From Streptomyces roseoverticillatus (lineage in GTDB: Bacteria; Actinomycetota; Actinomycetes; Streptomycetales; Streptomycetaceae), in NCBI RefSeq assembly GCF_000719265.1, contig NZ_JOFL01000031.1, positions 1 through 64,000 of the forward strand: DNA of 64,000 bases. The letters are read 5' to 3'. This document shows, piece after piece, positions 49,398 through 60,439 of the stretch. The translations under genes were made by a program, and so were the position numbers. Under the pieces are notes generated by a model that was given only the letters and a program-made list of their open reading frames with translations, did not search any database and was not told where the DNA came from. Position 1 is the first letter of the stretch, and each line of letters starts with the position of its first letter.

Positions 49398-51836
49398 TCA
49401 GCTCCGTACGAGAAGCGCCACCGGCTGGTGTTCCAGTAGCTCGGCCAGCATGGCACGCCCTTCGAAGGACGCCCCCGTCAACACCTCGCGCCACGGCCCG
49501 CCCCCCGGCAAGGCCAGCACCGTCTCCCGCAGCCCCCCGCTCCGGGCGAGCCGGCGCTGCAGCCGTGAGACGACGGTCACCGCCTCGCCGGAGCGGGCGA
49601 ACGCCACGCAGTGCTCCGCGGCCGGGCCGTCGGCGGCCAGCGGCTCGTACGAGGCGCCCACGCCGAACCACTCGGGGCGCTCGCGGCGCAGCCGCAACAC
49701 GGTGCGGGTCAGGTGCAGCTTCTCGGCGGTCAGGTTGCCCGCGGCACCGGCAGCGGCACAGACACCGGCTTCGGCTCCCGCTTCGGAGAAGACCGGCGGC
49801 CGCCGGTTGTCGGGGTCGACCAGCGCGGCGTACGCGCGCTCCGTGCCCATGTAGAGGTCCGGGACGCCCGGCATGGTCAGGTGCAGCAGGGCCGCGCCGA
49901 GCGTGTTGGCCCGCACGGACGGCCGCAGCGCCTCTTCCAGGGGCGCGAGCGCGGCGCGGGCCGCACCGCACGGGCCTCCCGCGACGAACGCCTCCACCGC
50001 CGCCTCGTACGGCGCGTCCGGCTCGGTCCACGTCGTACGGAGCCCCGCCTCGCGCACGCTCTTCAGCACGGCGGCGACGAGCCGGGACGCGTCGGCGGGC
50101 CCGTCGGACCCGCCGGCCGGGCCGAGCCCGAAGGCGGTCTGCCAGGCCAGCCACGCCGCGTGCGGGTCGGGCGCGCCGGGCTCCGTGGCCGCCAGCCGCT
50201 CCATCAGGTCGCCCCACTCCTCGGGGCATTCGCTGAGCGCGGCGATGCGGGCCCGTACGTCGGCGCTGCGTTTGGTGTCGTGCGTGGAGAGCACGGTGCC
50301 GGTCGCGGGCCAGTCGCGCTGGAGCAGGGCGCAGTAGGAGTGGAAGTCCTCGGGGGAGACCGCGGGCCGGCCGGGGTCGCCGCCGACCTCCGTGGCCGAC
50401 AGCAGGGGCGCGTGCCGGTAGAAGGCGGTGTCCTCGACGGACTTGGCGCGCAGCGCGGACGCGGTCTGCGCGAACCGCGCGCAGAAGTCCCGGTGGTCGG
50501 GGCCCTGCCCCAGGCGGCCGAGCGCCGCGTCGCGGACCACCTCGGCCGCGGCCGCCTCCTCGGGGACGGCGAAGGCGCCGCGCGCGTCCTGGGCGGCCTG
50601 GTCGAGGAGGGCGGCGTCGACGGGGGCGACCGGCCGGCCGGGCACGGCGTAGGGGCGGTAGACGGGCAGCCGGACGAGGATCTCGTGCAGGGCCGTGCGC
50701 AGGGCCCAGGGCGCGGTGTCGCGCAGCCGGTGGGAGCCCTCGCAGATCCGGCCGGCGGTCCGGACGAGCCGTTCGGACTCCGCGGCGAGCTCGTGGCTGA
50801 TCACCTTGTACGCGGCGCGCCGCACCGTCGCGGGCCAGTCGCCGCCGCGGTCGGGCGGCAGGCCGGTGAAGTCGCGGTAGCGGGCGCCGAGCGCGCCCAC
50901 GCCCTCGGGGTCGAGGAAGAGGCCGTCGAGGCGGCGCAGGGCGTCGTAGCCCGTGGTGCCGGCGACGGCCCAGTCGGCGGGCAGCCGCTCGTCGGCGCTG
51001 AGGATCTTCTCGACGACCGTCCACCGGCCGTCCGTGGCCTCGGCGAGCCGGCGCAGGTAGCCCGCGGGGTCGGCGAGGCCGTCGGGGTGGTCGACGCGCA
51101 GCCCGTCGATCACCCCCTCGCGCAGCAACTGGACGACCTTGCCGTGGGTGGCGGCGAAGACCTCGGGGTCCTCGACGCGAACGGCGATCAGCTCGGAGAC
51201 GGTGAAGAAGCGCCGGTAGTTGAGCTCGGTGCGGGCCAGGCGCCACCAGGCGGGCCGGTACCACTGGGCGTCGAGCAGCTCGGGCAGCGGCAGCCGCTCG
51301 GTGCCGGGCCGCAGCGGGAACGCGTGGTCGCCGTAGCGCAGGACGCGCTCAGCACCGCCCGCGCGGCCCGCGACCGTGAAGCGCCGCAGCTCCGCGCCGA
51401 GCGGGCCGGCCAGGACGGGGAGCAGCACCTTCCCGCCGTGCTCGGCCCAGTCGATGTCGAACCAGCGGGCGTAGCGCGAGGCCGGGCCGTCCCGCAGGAC
51501 CTCCCACAGCGGGCCGTTGAGCGTCGCGGGCGCGGGCACGGCCATGTGGTTGGGCACGATGTCGACGACGAGGCCGAGCCCGTGCTCCCGGGCGGTGCGC
51601 GAGAGCGACCGCAGGCCCTCCTCGCCGCCGAGCTCCGCCCGTACGGCCGAGTGGTCGGTCACGTCGTAGCCGTGGGTGGAGCCGGGGACGGCCTCCAGGA
51701 CGGGCGACAGGTGCAGGTGCGACACCCCGAGGGAGGCCAGGTAGGGCACGGCCTCCTCGGCCGCCCGGAACGGGAAGGAGGGCTGGAGCTGGAGCCGGTA
51801 GGTGGCGGTCGGCGCGGTGCGGTGCGGGGGCCTCAT
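49398..51836 (-). CDS. treY: Malto-oligosyltrehalose synthase
   Basis: GH13 isomerase of 812 aa that converts the reducing-end alpha-1,4 bond of maltodextrins to an alpha,alpha-1,1 bond. The N-terminus APTATYRLQLQPSFPFRAAEE is characteristic, followed by VVDIVPNHMAVP, GLRVDHPDGLADPAGYLRRL (nucleophile Asp), WTVVEKILSADERLP (acid/base Glu), and VLSTHDTKRSADVRAR. The ATG at 51836 gives the usual N-terminus. With TreZ and GlgX it forms the glycogen-to-trehalose route used for osmotic and desiccation protection. Confidence 0.96.
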   Translation of the reverse strand: MRPPHRTAPTATYRLQLQPSFPFRAAEEAVPYLASLGVSHLHLSPVLEAVPGSTHGYDVTDHSAVRAELGGEEGLRSLSRTAREHGLGLVVDIVPNHMAVPAPATLNGPLWEVLRDGPASRYARWFDIDWAEHGGKVLLPVLAGPLGAELRRFTVAGRAGGAERVLRYGDHAFPLRPGTERLPLPELLDAQWYRPAWWRLARTELNYRRFFTVSELIAVRVEDPEVFAATHGKVVQLLREGVIDGLRVDHPDGLADPAGYLRRLAEATDGRWTVVEKILSADERLPADWAVAGTTGYDALRRLDGLFLDPEGVGALGARYRDFTGLPPDRGGDWPATVRRAAYKVISHELAAESERLVRTAGRICEGSHRLRDTAPWALRTALHEILVRLPVYRPYAVPGRPVAPVDAALLDQAAQDARGAFAVPEEAAAAEVVRDAALGRLGQGPDHRDFCARFAQTASALRAKSVEDTAFYRHAPLLSATEVGGDPGRPAVSPEDFHSYCALLQRDWPATGTVLSTHDTKRSADVRARIAALSECPEEWGDLMERLAATEPGAPDPHAAWLAWQTAFGLGPAGGSDGPADASRLVAAVLKSVREAGLRTTWTEPDAPYEAAVEAFVAGGPCGAARAALAPLEEALRPSVRANTLGAALLHLTMPGVPDLYMGTERAYAALVDPDNRRPPVFSEAGAEAGVCAAAGAAGNLTAEKLHLTRTVLRLRRERPEWFGVGASYEPLAADGPAAEHCVAFARSGEAVTVVSRLQRRLARSGGLRETVLALPGGGPWREVLTGASFEGRAMLAELLEHQPVALLVRS

Positions 51837-51897
51837 GGGAACGTACGTACCCACTTGGCGCGGCTTTGCCGCGGGGGCCACCAGTACGGAGGGTTGG

Positions 51898-52017
51898 GCA
51901 CGGCTCGGCACCGCCGGATTCCGCCGTCGTGGTGCTGCGCCGTTGCGGCGGACAAACCTTCTTCCGCCGCAGCGGCGGGATGCCACGACGGCGTGGACCG
52001 GCGGTGCCGGACCGTGC
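51898..52017. repeat. Head-to-head inverted pair of family 1 repeats
   Basis: GGCACGGCTCGGCACCGCCGGA on the left mirrors CCGGCGGTGCCGGACCGTGC on the right, and TGCGCCGTTGCGGCGGACAAA mirrors TTCCGCCGCAGCGGCGG around the centre (about 51955-51962). The result is a 120-bp imperfect palindrome between glgX and treY, both on the minus strand. Such a structure could attenuate transcription from glgX into treY. Confidence 0.75.
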
Positions 52018-52049
52018 TGTCACCCGGGAGTGGGGCCGGGCGGGCCGCC

Positions 52050-54176
<2,127 letters not shown>

Positions 54177-54614
54177 CGACTCTTCCGTTCTTCCGTCGTC
54201 CCCGGTTCTTCTGTACCGGTGGTCACGCGCGCGTACGGGCCGAAGCGGCATCCTCGCCCAATCGGAGCCGACGGGCCGCCCTTTCGCCAGATCTTCCCCA
54301 AAAGGAGCGCCGCCACCGCCTTCTTCGGCTCGTCCGACCGGGTGACCCGGCGGGGCCCGGCCGGTTGCGGCCCCCGCCCGCACGGGCCCCGGGGCACCGC
54401 CGCCACCGCGCCCGTACGCGCGCCCGCACGGCCCTCACCGCGCCTTTTGCGCCCCCGCCGCTATGAAACGGCTCACTCCCCGCCCCGGGGCGCCGGACAA
54501 CAGGCACACGGAAACCCAGAGTTGACGGGGGACCGGCCGCGTCCGGGTGCAGGGCCTCCCGCCCGCACAGTAGTCTGCCTTGATCGTTGGACGGGGGCGG
54601 AAGGGCGGTGCACT
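54177..54614. other. 438-bp divergent region between glgX and HEPN protein gene
   Basis: No gene is supported. It holds both promoters presumably; an AT-richer stretch around 54575-54595 (AGTAGTCTGCCTTGATCGTT) lies just upstream of the HEPN gene. I see no convincing repeats or riboswitch-like folds. Confidence 0.4.
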
Positions 54615-55856
54615 GTGAGCTCGGGCGGGCTGGAGCTGCCCCCTGGAGACGGAGGTCCCGGGGGTGACGGCTCGGCCGACACACCTCCCGGCGCCGTGTC
54701 CTTGGCGCGCCCCGTGGAGATCGGCGCCGCGCTGGACTGGGACGCCGACGCGTGGAGCGAGGTGCGCACCCGCGCCCGGCGCGCCGGCCGGGCCTACATC
54801 TGGCTCAACCTCGTGGAGCAGCGGCTGCGCGCCGTCGTGGCCGCCGTGCTGCGGCCCGTCTACGAGCCCGTGCACGGCGAGGACGAATGGGTCGTCGCCG
54901 CGGCCGGCCCCGCCGGGCAGGAGTGGGTGCAGCGGGCCGTGGCCGTGCGCGAGGTCAGCCGCCGCAAGGGCTACCTGCTGGACCCCGCCGACGACAACGT
55001 CCTCAGCTTCCTCACCCTGCCCCAGCTGCGTGAGCTCCTCGTCCAGCACTGGCCCTGCTTCGAGCCCTACCTCGACGACCGGCGCGAGCTGGAGCTGGCG
55101 CTGGACGAGCTCGAGGTCACGCGCAACGTCGTCTCCCGCAACCGCGCCCTGTCCGAGACCGTCCTCGCCCAGGCCGAGCGGGCCTCCGGCCGCCTCCTCG
55201 CCATCCTCGGCGGCGGCAGCGGCTCCGGCGCCGCGTCCGCCGACCGGCTGCCCGTCGACGCCGTCGAGGACATCGTGGGCGACCGCTACGCCGACGTCGT
55301 CGGCGTCCACCCCGACCGGGTCCGGCTGCAGCGCCAGCTGCCCGTCGAGGACCTCTTCGGCAGCGCCCGGCGCCTCGACGCCGTCGGCATAGGCCTGAAC
55401 CTGCTCGTCCAGAACTACTCGGGTCGCCGGCTCGTCCGGCTCGCCGAGGCGGGCTGCCGGGCCCGCCTGCTCTTCCTCAACCCCGCCAGCAGCGCCGTGC
55501 GGCGCCGGGAGCGGGAGCTGGGCATCAAGAAGGGCGAGATGAGCCGGTCCGTCGAGATGAACATCATGCACATGCGGCGCGTGCGCGACCGGCTGCGGGA
55601 CACCGCCGCCTTCGAGATCCGCGTCTTCGACGAGACGCCCCGCTTCACCGCCTACCTCGTCAACGGCGACGGCTCGGACGGCCTCGCCGTCGTCCAGTCC
55701 TACCTGCGCAAGGCCCGCGGCATGGAGGCGCCCGTGCTGGTGCTGCGCGGCGGCGGCACCGTCGTCCGCGACGGGCGCGAGCCCGAGCACGGGCTCTTCG
55801 AGACGTACCGCGAGGAGTTCGAGAGCGTGTGGGCGGACTCGCGGCCGGTGTCGTGA
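54615..55856 (+). CDS. SAV2148 family HEPN-domain protein
   Basis: Cytoplasmic protein of 413 aa conserved in Streptomyces. A Pro/Gly-rich tail of about 35 residues is followed by a helical HEPN-type domain (about 45-180) and a C-terminal alpha/beta domain with RLVRLAEAGCRARLLFLNPAS and YLVNGDGSDGLAVVQSYLRKA. The classical HEPN RNase motif R-x4-6-H is not evident (TRNVVSRNRAL lacks the His), so RNase activity is uncertain. GTG at 54615. Role unknown. Confidence 0.88.
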   Translation: MSSGGLELPPGDGGPGGDGSADTPPGAVSLARPVEIGAALDWDADAWSEVRTRARRAGRAYIWLNLVEQRLRAVVAAVLRPVYEPVHGEDEWVVAAAGPAGQEWVQRAVAVREVSRRKGYLLDPADDNVLSFLTLPQLRELLVQHWPCFEPYLDDRRELELALDELEVTRNVVSRNRALSETVLAQAERASGRLLAILGGGSGSGAASADRLPVDAVEDIVGDRYADVVGVHPDRVRLQRQLPVEDLFGSARRLDAVGIGLNLLVQNYSGRRLVRLAEAGCRARLLFLNPASSAVRRRERELGIKKGEMSRSVEMNIMHMRRVRDRLRDTAAFEIRVFDETPRFTAYLVNGDGSDGLAVVQSYLRKARGMEAPVLVLRGGGTVVRDGREPEHGLFETYREEFESVWADSRPVS

Positions 55857-55952
55857 CGCTCGCCTGCGGCGACGGCCTGACGAGGGGCGATGTCAGTGGG
55901 GCGTGCGACGCTGGGGAACCAGTCGGGGGAAGCACCACGAAGGGGGACCGCG

Positions 55953-56669
55953 ATGGGGTGGCATCAGGAGCTGCTGATCGGCTTCGACCTGGAGACGACG
56001 GGCACGGACCCGGCGGAGGCGAGGATCGTCACGGCGGCCGTCGTCGAGACCAAGGGCGGTGAGCCGATCGGGCGCCGGGAGTGGCTCGCCGACCCCGGCG
56101 TCCCCATCCCGGACGAGGCCGCGGCCATCCACGGCATCACCAGCGAGCGCGCGGCGCTCGGGCGGCCGGCGCGTGAGGTGGCCGACGAGATAGCCGGCAT
56201 CCTCGTCGCCCACTGGTCGGCGGGCGCCCCCGTCGTCGCCTACAACGCCGCCTTCGACCTGACGATCCTCGCGGCGGAGCTCCAGCGGCACGGGCTGCCG
56301 TCGCTCGGCGAGCGGCTCGCCGCGGAGGCCGCCGGTACGGCGGCGGAGACGGGCCCGGTCGTGGACCCGCTCACCATGGACCGCGCCCTCGACCGCTACC
56401 GCCGGGGCAAGCGCAATCTGGAGACCGTCTGCGGCGTCTACGGCGTCACCCTGGACGACGCCCACGAGGCGGGCGCGGACGCCCTCGCCGCGGTCCGGGT
56501 GGCTTGCGCCCTCGCCGACCGCTACCCGGAGGTGGCCGGGTCGGCCCCGTGGGACCTCCACCGGGACCAGGTCCGCTGGTACGCGGAATGGGCACGGGGG
56601 TATGAGGCATGGCTGCGCGGCCGCGGGGACGCGACGGCGACAGTGGACACCCGCTGGCCATTGCGCTGA
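55953..56669 (+). CDS. DnaQ-like DEDDh 3'-5' exonuclease
   Basis: 238-aa exonuclease of the DNA polymerase III epsilon fold. Exo I is LIGFDLETTGTDPAEARIV (DxE), Exo II is VVAYNAAFDLTIL, and the Exo III region with the catalytic His and Asp is DDAHEAGADALAAVRVA. The ATG at 55953 follows AGGGGG; longer in-frame starts lack a ribosome site. As a stand-alone protein it may serve in DNA repair or oligonucleotide turnover rather than as replicative proofreader. Confidence 0.93.
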   Translation: MGWHQELLIGFDLETTGTDPAEARIVTAAVVETKGGEPIGRREWLADPGVPIPDEAAAIHGITSERAALGRPAREVADEIAGILVAHWSAGAPVVAYNAAFDLTILAAELQRHGLPSLGERLAAEAAGTAAETGPVVDPLTMDRALDRYRRGKRNLETVCGVYGVTLDDAHEAGADALAAVRVACALADRYPEVAGSAPWDLHRDQVRWYAEWARGYEAWLRGRGDATATVDTRWPLR

Positions 56670-57027
56670 CCGCGAGGCGGTCGACAGCGGCGTACGCGGT
56701 GGTTCCGACCGCCGCGCATTCCGCCGGACCCTCGCCGCGGTGGATTCTCGCCGTTGCGGCGGGAGGATTCAGCGTGGCTGAACGTGCAGCGGGTTCGCAC
56801 CCCGATAGGGGCGCGGGGCGGTGTCGATTTGCGGCTCCGCCGCGTGGGCGCGATCAGCCACGTACGGCCCGCAGCCGGCCGACGGGCCATCCGGCTGGCA
56901 CTGAGAGGGCAGGCCTCCGCCCCATCAGGGGCGCGGGGAACTGCGCGACCAGCCACACACCGCCCGCAGCCGTCCTCCTGCAGCAGCCCACCGCATCGTT
57001 CCCAGCCCTCCCGCAGGGAGATCCCCC
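56670..57027. repeat. 358-bp gap filled with family 1 and family 2 repeats
   Basis: A family 1-like element lies at 56705-56766 (GCATTCCGCCGGACC to GCCGTTGCGGCGGGA). Family 2 copies lie at 56799-56876 (CCCCGATAGGGGCGCGGGGCGG onwards) and 56919-56972 (CCCCATCAGGGGCGCGGGGAACTGCGCGACCAGCCAC, given by position). No gene is seen. It separates the convergent exonuclease and kinase-like genes. Confidence 0.75.
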
Positions 57028-57915
57028 TCAGAACGGATACCACCGCACCCCCGCATCCCCCTCCCGCAGGGACGCCACCCGGCGAGCGAACTCCGCCCGC
57101 GCCGCCGCGCCGGCCGGCGCGTGCTGGGCCACCCACGCGCAGCTCGCCGTCTCGCGGGCGCCCCGCAGGACCCCGCAGCCCTCCCACTCCCGGACGTCCC
57201 AGCCGTACGCGCGTACGAAGGTGTCGTAGGCGTCGGCGGGCAGGCCGTAACGGTCCTTGCTGAGGGCGAGGACGACGAGGTCGTGCTCGCGCAGGTCGCC
57301 GGAGAAGGTCTCCAGGTCCACGAGGACGGGGCCGGACGGCCCCAGGTGCACGTTGCGGGGGAGGGCGTCCCCGTGGATCGGGCCGCGCGGCAGGTGCGGG
57401 GTCAGCGCGGCGGCCTCCGCCGCGAACGCGTCCCGGCGCTGCCGCAGGTAGGCCGCGTCGGCGGGGTCGATCGCGTCGCCCGCCAGCCGCAGCCACCGCT
57501 CGACGCCGCCGAGGAGCTCCCGCGGCGGCAGGGCGAAGTCCGGCTCCGGCAGGGCGTGGATGACGCGCAGCAGCGCGGCGAGGTCGGCGGGCCCGGCCGG
57601 GCGCACGGCGTCGGGGAGCCGGTGCCAGAGGGTCACCGGCCGGCCCTCGGCCACGCGCGGCGCGGCCTCGGCGGCGCGCACCGCCGGGACGCCGTGCCCG
57701 GCCAGCCAGGCGGCGACGCGCAGCTCGTGCCGCGCCCGGTCGAGCAGTGAGGCGTCGCGGCCGACCTTGGCGACGAGCCCGCCGCCGGCGAAGACCGCGT
57801 TCTCGCCGAGGGAGAGCAGGGCCGCGTCCGCCGGCATCTCCGGCACCGCCGCCGCGAGCAGGGCGCGCGCCCGCTGCTCCGTGAATGCCGTGCTGCCTTC
57901 CACCGCGTCCGTCAC
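57028..57915 (-). CDS. Aminoglycoside phosphotransferase (APH)-fold kinase
   Basis: 295-aa protein with the APH/choline-kinase fold. The Brenner motif IHGDALPRNVHLGPSGPVLVDLETFSGD gives the catalytic Asp, metal-binding Asn and DxE, and the N-terminal lobe has NAVFAGGGLVAKVGR with the ATP-binding Lys. The substrate could be a sugar, small molecule or drug; resistance cannot be inferred from sequence. GTG at 57915. It is convergent with the exonuclease gene across the repeat-filled gap. Confidence 0.9.
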   Translation of the reverse strand: MTDAVEGSTAFTEQRARALLAAAVPEMPADAALLSLGENAVFAGGGLVAKVGRDASLLDRARHELRVAAWLAGHGVPAVRAAEAAPRVAEGRPVTLWHRLPDAVRPAGPADLAALLRVIHALPEPDFALPPRELLGGVERWLRLAGDAIDPADAAYLRQRRDAFAAEAAALTPHLPRGPIHGDALPRNVHLGPSGPVLVDLETFSGDLREHDLVVLALSKDRYGLPADAYDTFVRAYGWDVREWEGCGVLRGARETASCAWVAQHAPAGAAARAEFARRVASLREGDAGVRWYPF

Positions 57916-58287
57916 CGTGTCCCTGCTTCCTGTGTTCGCCCTGCTCGACCTGCCACGCTACCGGCTCGGCCGGTGATGGCCGAAAGTAATCGCCGGGCGG
58001 TACGTATCGTCTCGCCGGGCCCGGAGCGGGGTTGTTCACCTTCCGCTCTCATCAGGGCTGCCCCCGCGCTCAGTTGATGCGGCGTCAGTGCCCAAATTGC
58101 CTTCCTTCAAAGGCTTTTGGCATTACGCAACGACGTTGCCTATGTCACAAAACCCCGAGGGGGTTGAACTGCCCGCGTCAAATCCGACAGGGTTTCGAAG
58201 CACCCGGAGCGACCCCTTCCGTCACTCCGGGTGTGCACTGACTCATGCTCAATTCCCCCCACAACAGCACGAGGAGGAAACCTCGTC
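57916..58287 (+). promoter_or_regulatory. Upstream region of the subtilisin gene with palindromes and candidate promoter
   Basis: No gene is supported in these 372 bp. Two exact inverted repeats are visible: GCAACGACGTTGC (58127-58139) and AACCCCGAGGGGGTT (58151-58165). TTGAAC at 58164-58169 followed 18 bp later by CAGGGT is a weak promoter match. CACCCGGAGCG and its partner CGGGTG near 58201-58231 could form a 5'-UTR stem. Together these suggest a regulated promoter for the exported protease. Confidence 0.4.
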
Positions 58288-59526
58288 ATGGCAGCACACA
58301 AGCGCGCCGGCCGGCGACGGCTGATCCTTGCGATATCCGCCGCGACCGCCGTCACCGCCGGAGCCACGCTCATGGCTCTGCCGGCCGGCGCCGCCCCCGC
58401 CCCCGAAGGCACCGTCTACGGCACCGAGTCCAAGGACGCCGTCGAAGGCAGCTACATCGTCCTGCTGAAGGACGGCAAGGAAGCCAAGGCGGGCGTGGGC
58501 GCGAAGTCCGTGTCCGCGCAGGGCGGCGACCTCGCCCAGCGGTACGGCGGCAAGCTCGGCCGCACCTACGACTCGGCCATCCACGGCTTCTCGGCCAGTG
58601 GCCTCGACAAGACCGAGGCCAAGCGGCTCGCGGCCGACCCGGCCGTCGCCAAGGTCGTGCAGAACCACCGCTTCAAGGCCACCGCCACCCAGGAGGCCCC
58701 ACCCTCCTGGGGGCTGGACCGCATCGACCAGACCGAGACCAAGGGCGACGGCAAGTACGCCTACCCCGACGGCGCCGGTGACGGCGTGACCGCGTACGTC
58801 ATCGATACCGGGGTCCACATCAGCCACAAGGACTTCGGCGGTCGCGCCTCCTTCGGCTTCAACGCCGTCGACAAGAGCGACAAGGCCGAGGACGACAACG
58901 GCCACGGCACCCACGTGGCGGGCACCATCGCCGGCACGGCGCACGGCGTCGCCAAGAAGGCCAAGATCGTGGCCGTCAAGGTGCTGGACGGCCAGGGCTC
59001 CGGCTCCACCGAGCAGGTCGTGGCCGGCATCGACTGGGTCACCAAGAACCACAAGGGCCCCTCGGTCGCCAACATGAGCCTCGGCGGCGGCGCGGACGAG
59101 GCGCTCGACGCGGCCGTGCAGAAGGCGATCGCCTCCGGCGTCACCTTCGCCGTCGCGGCGGGCAACGAGTCCACGGACGCGGGCAACAGCTCCCCGGCCC
59201 GGGTGAAGGAGGCCATCACGGTCGCCTCCTCCACCAAGGACGATCAGCAGTCCGACTTCTCCAACTTCGGCAGCGTGGTCGACCTCTACGCCCCCGGCTC
59301 GGACATCACCTCCGACTGGAACGACAGCGACTCCGGCACCAAGACCATCTCCGGTACGTCGATGGCCACCCCGCACGTGGTGGGCGCCGCCGCGGTCTAC
59401 CTGTCGGCCCACAAGGACGCCACCCCGGACCAGGTCGCGGCCGCCCTCGTCAAGGGCGCCACGTCGGACAAGATCTCCAAGCCGAGCGCGGGCACGCCCA
59501 ACAAGCTGCTGAAGGTCACCGAGTAG
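58288..59526 (+). CDS. Secreted subtilisin-like serine protease (S8) with I9 propeptide
   Basis: Exported protease of 412 aa. The signal peptide covers about residues 1-36. An inhibitor-I9 propeptide (about 45-130: GSYIVLLKDGKEA, SAIHGFSASGLDKTEAKRLAADPAVAKV) folds and blocks the enzyme until cleavage near ATQEAPPSWGLDRIDQ. The catalytic triad is Asp in TAYVIDTGVHISH, His in DDNGHGTHVAGT and Ser in ISGTSMATPHVVGAA. ATG at 58288 is preceded by GGAGGAAA. Likely role is extracellular protein digestion; the strong hairpin at 59554 ends the transcript. Confidence 0.97.
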   Translation: MAAHKRAGRRRLILAISAATAVTAGATLMALPAGAAPAPEGTVYGTESKDAVEGSYIVLLKDGKEAKAGVGAKSVSAQGGDLAQRYGGKLGRTYDSAIHGFSASGLDKTEAKRLAADPAVAKVVQNHRFKATATQEAPPSWGLDRIDQTETKGDGKYAYPDGAGDGVTAYVIDTGVHISHKDFGGRASFGFNAVDKSDKAEDDNGHGTHVAGTIAGTAHGVAKKAKIVAVKVLDGQGSGSTEQVVAGIDWVTKNHKGPSVANMSLGGGADEALDAAVQKAIASGVTFAVAAGNESTDAGNSSPARVKEAITVASSTKDDQQSDFSNFGSVVDLYAPGSDITSDWNDSDSGTKTISGTSMATPHVVGAAAVYLSAHKDATPDQVAAALVKGATSDKISKPSAGTPNKLLKVTE

Positions 59527-59553
59527 TCCGGACAGCAGGACAGCCCATCGGCC

Positions 59554-59589
59554 GGCCGCCGCGCCCCACCCCCACGGGGCGCGGCGGCC
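59554..59589. terminator. Strong hairpin between protease and sulfur operon
   Basis: Fourteen-bp perfect arms GGCCGCCGCGCCCC/GGGGCGCGGCGGCC around an eight-base loop, 28 bp after the protease stop and before the end of the convergent chelatase gene. Probably bidirectional. Confidence 0.85.
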
Positions 59590-59647
59590 GTGCCCTTTCC
59601 CGGCCCGGCAGGTCGCCTTTCCAGCCAGGCCGGTCGCCGGGGCGGGA

Positions 59648-60439
59648 TCAGGCCGAGCGGCCGAGAGCCGCGCGCAGCTCCGGGGAGGCGGCCGCCCCCG
59701 CCGCGGCCCCCTCTGCCCCTTCTTCTAGGTATCGCCGCACCACCAGCGCCACCACCTCGGGCGCCGCACCCAGCACGCCCGCGAGGACGTCCGCGCCGCC
59801 CTCCGCGGCGCCCCGCGCGATGCGGTCCGGCAGGCGGCCGGGCGCGAGGACGTACGGGGCGACCGCCACCCGGCGGGCCCCCTCGGCGCGCAGCGCGCGC
59901 ACGGCGTCCGCGACGCGCGGCAGGGAAGCGGAGGCGAACGCGGGCCGCACGGCGCACCAGCCGGTACGCCGCCACTCCCGCGCGATTGCTGCGATCACCG
60001 CGCTCGCCTCCGGGTCGGAGGAGCCCGCCGAGGCCAGGACGACCCCGGTCGGGCTCCGGTCACCGGGCGCCAGCCCGGCTTCGTGCAGCCGCCGCTCCAG
60101 GGCGGCGGTCAGCAGGGGCGACGGCCCCAGCACCCGCGCCCGCCGCACCCGCAGGTGCGGCAGCCCCGCCGTCGCCGCCCGCAGCACGGCCGGAATGTCG
60201 GCCTTGGCGTGGAAGGCGCGGGTCAGCAGCAGCGGCAGGGCCACCACGTCCCGTACGCCCTCCGCCGCCAGCCGCTCCAGCACCTGCGGCACGCCCGGCA
60301 CGCAGAAGTCGAGGAACCCGGCCTCGACCCGTACGCCGGGCAGCGCCGCCGCCACCTTCTCGCGCAGGGCGAGGACGGTGGCCGCGTGGCGCGGGTCGCG
60401 GCTGCCGTGGGCGACGAGGAGCAGGGGAGCGGGGGTCAA
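59648..60439 (-). CDS. Sirohydrochlorin chelatase / CbiX-like protein
   Basis: 263-aa protein with two CbiX-like halves. The N-terminal metal-site motif is LLLVAHGSRDPRH, and a second half begins at VVLASAGSSDPEAS. Members insert Fe or Co into sirohydrochlorin; in a sulfate-assimilation operon the product would be sirohaem for sulfite reductase. TTG at 60439 overlaps the ssuC stop (TTGA), implying translational coupling despite a weak ribosome site. It is the last gene of the operon. Confidence 0.9.
   Translation of the reverse strand: MTPAPLLLVAHGSRDPRHAATVLALREKVAAALPGVRVEAGFLDFCVPGVPQVLERLAAEGVRDVVALPLLLTRAFHAKADIPAVLRAATAGLPHLRVRRARVLGPSPLLTAALERRLHEAGLAPGDRSPTGVVLASAGSSDPEASAVIAAIAREWRRTGWCAVRPAFASASLPRVADAVRALRAEGARRVAVAPYVLAPGRLPDRIARGAAEGGADVLAGVLGAAPEVVALVVRRYLEEGAEGAAAGAAASPELRAALGRSA

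Noticed and set aside
54223..54684. Minus-strand ORF of 153 aa between glgX and the HEPN gene
   Set aside because: Composition is Arg/Pro/Gly shadow of GC-rich sequence, it overlaps both neighbours and has no recognisable domain.
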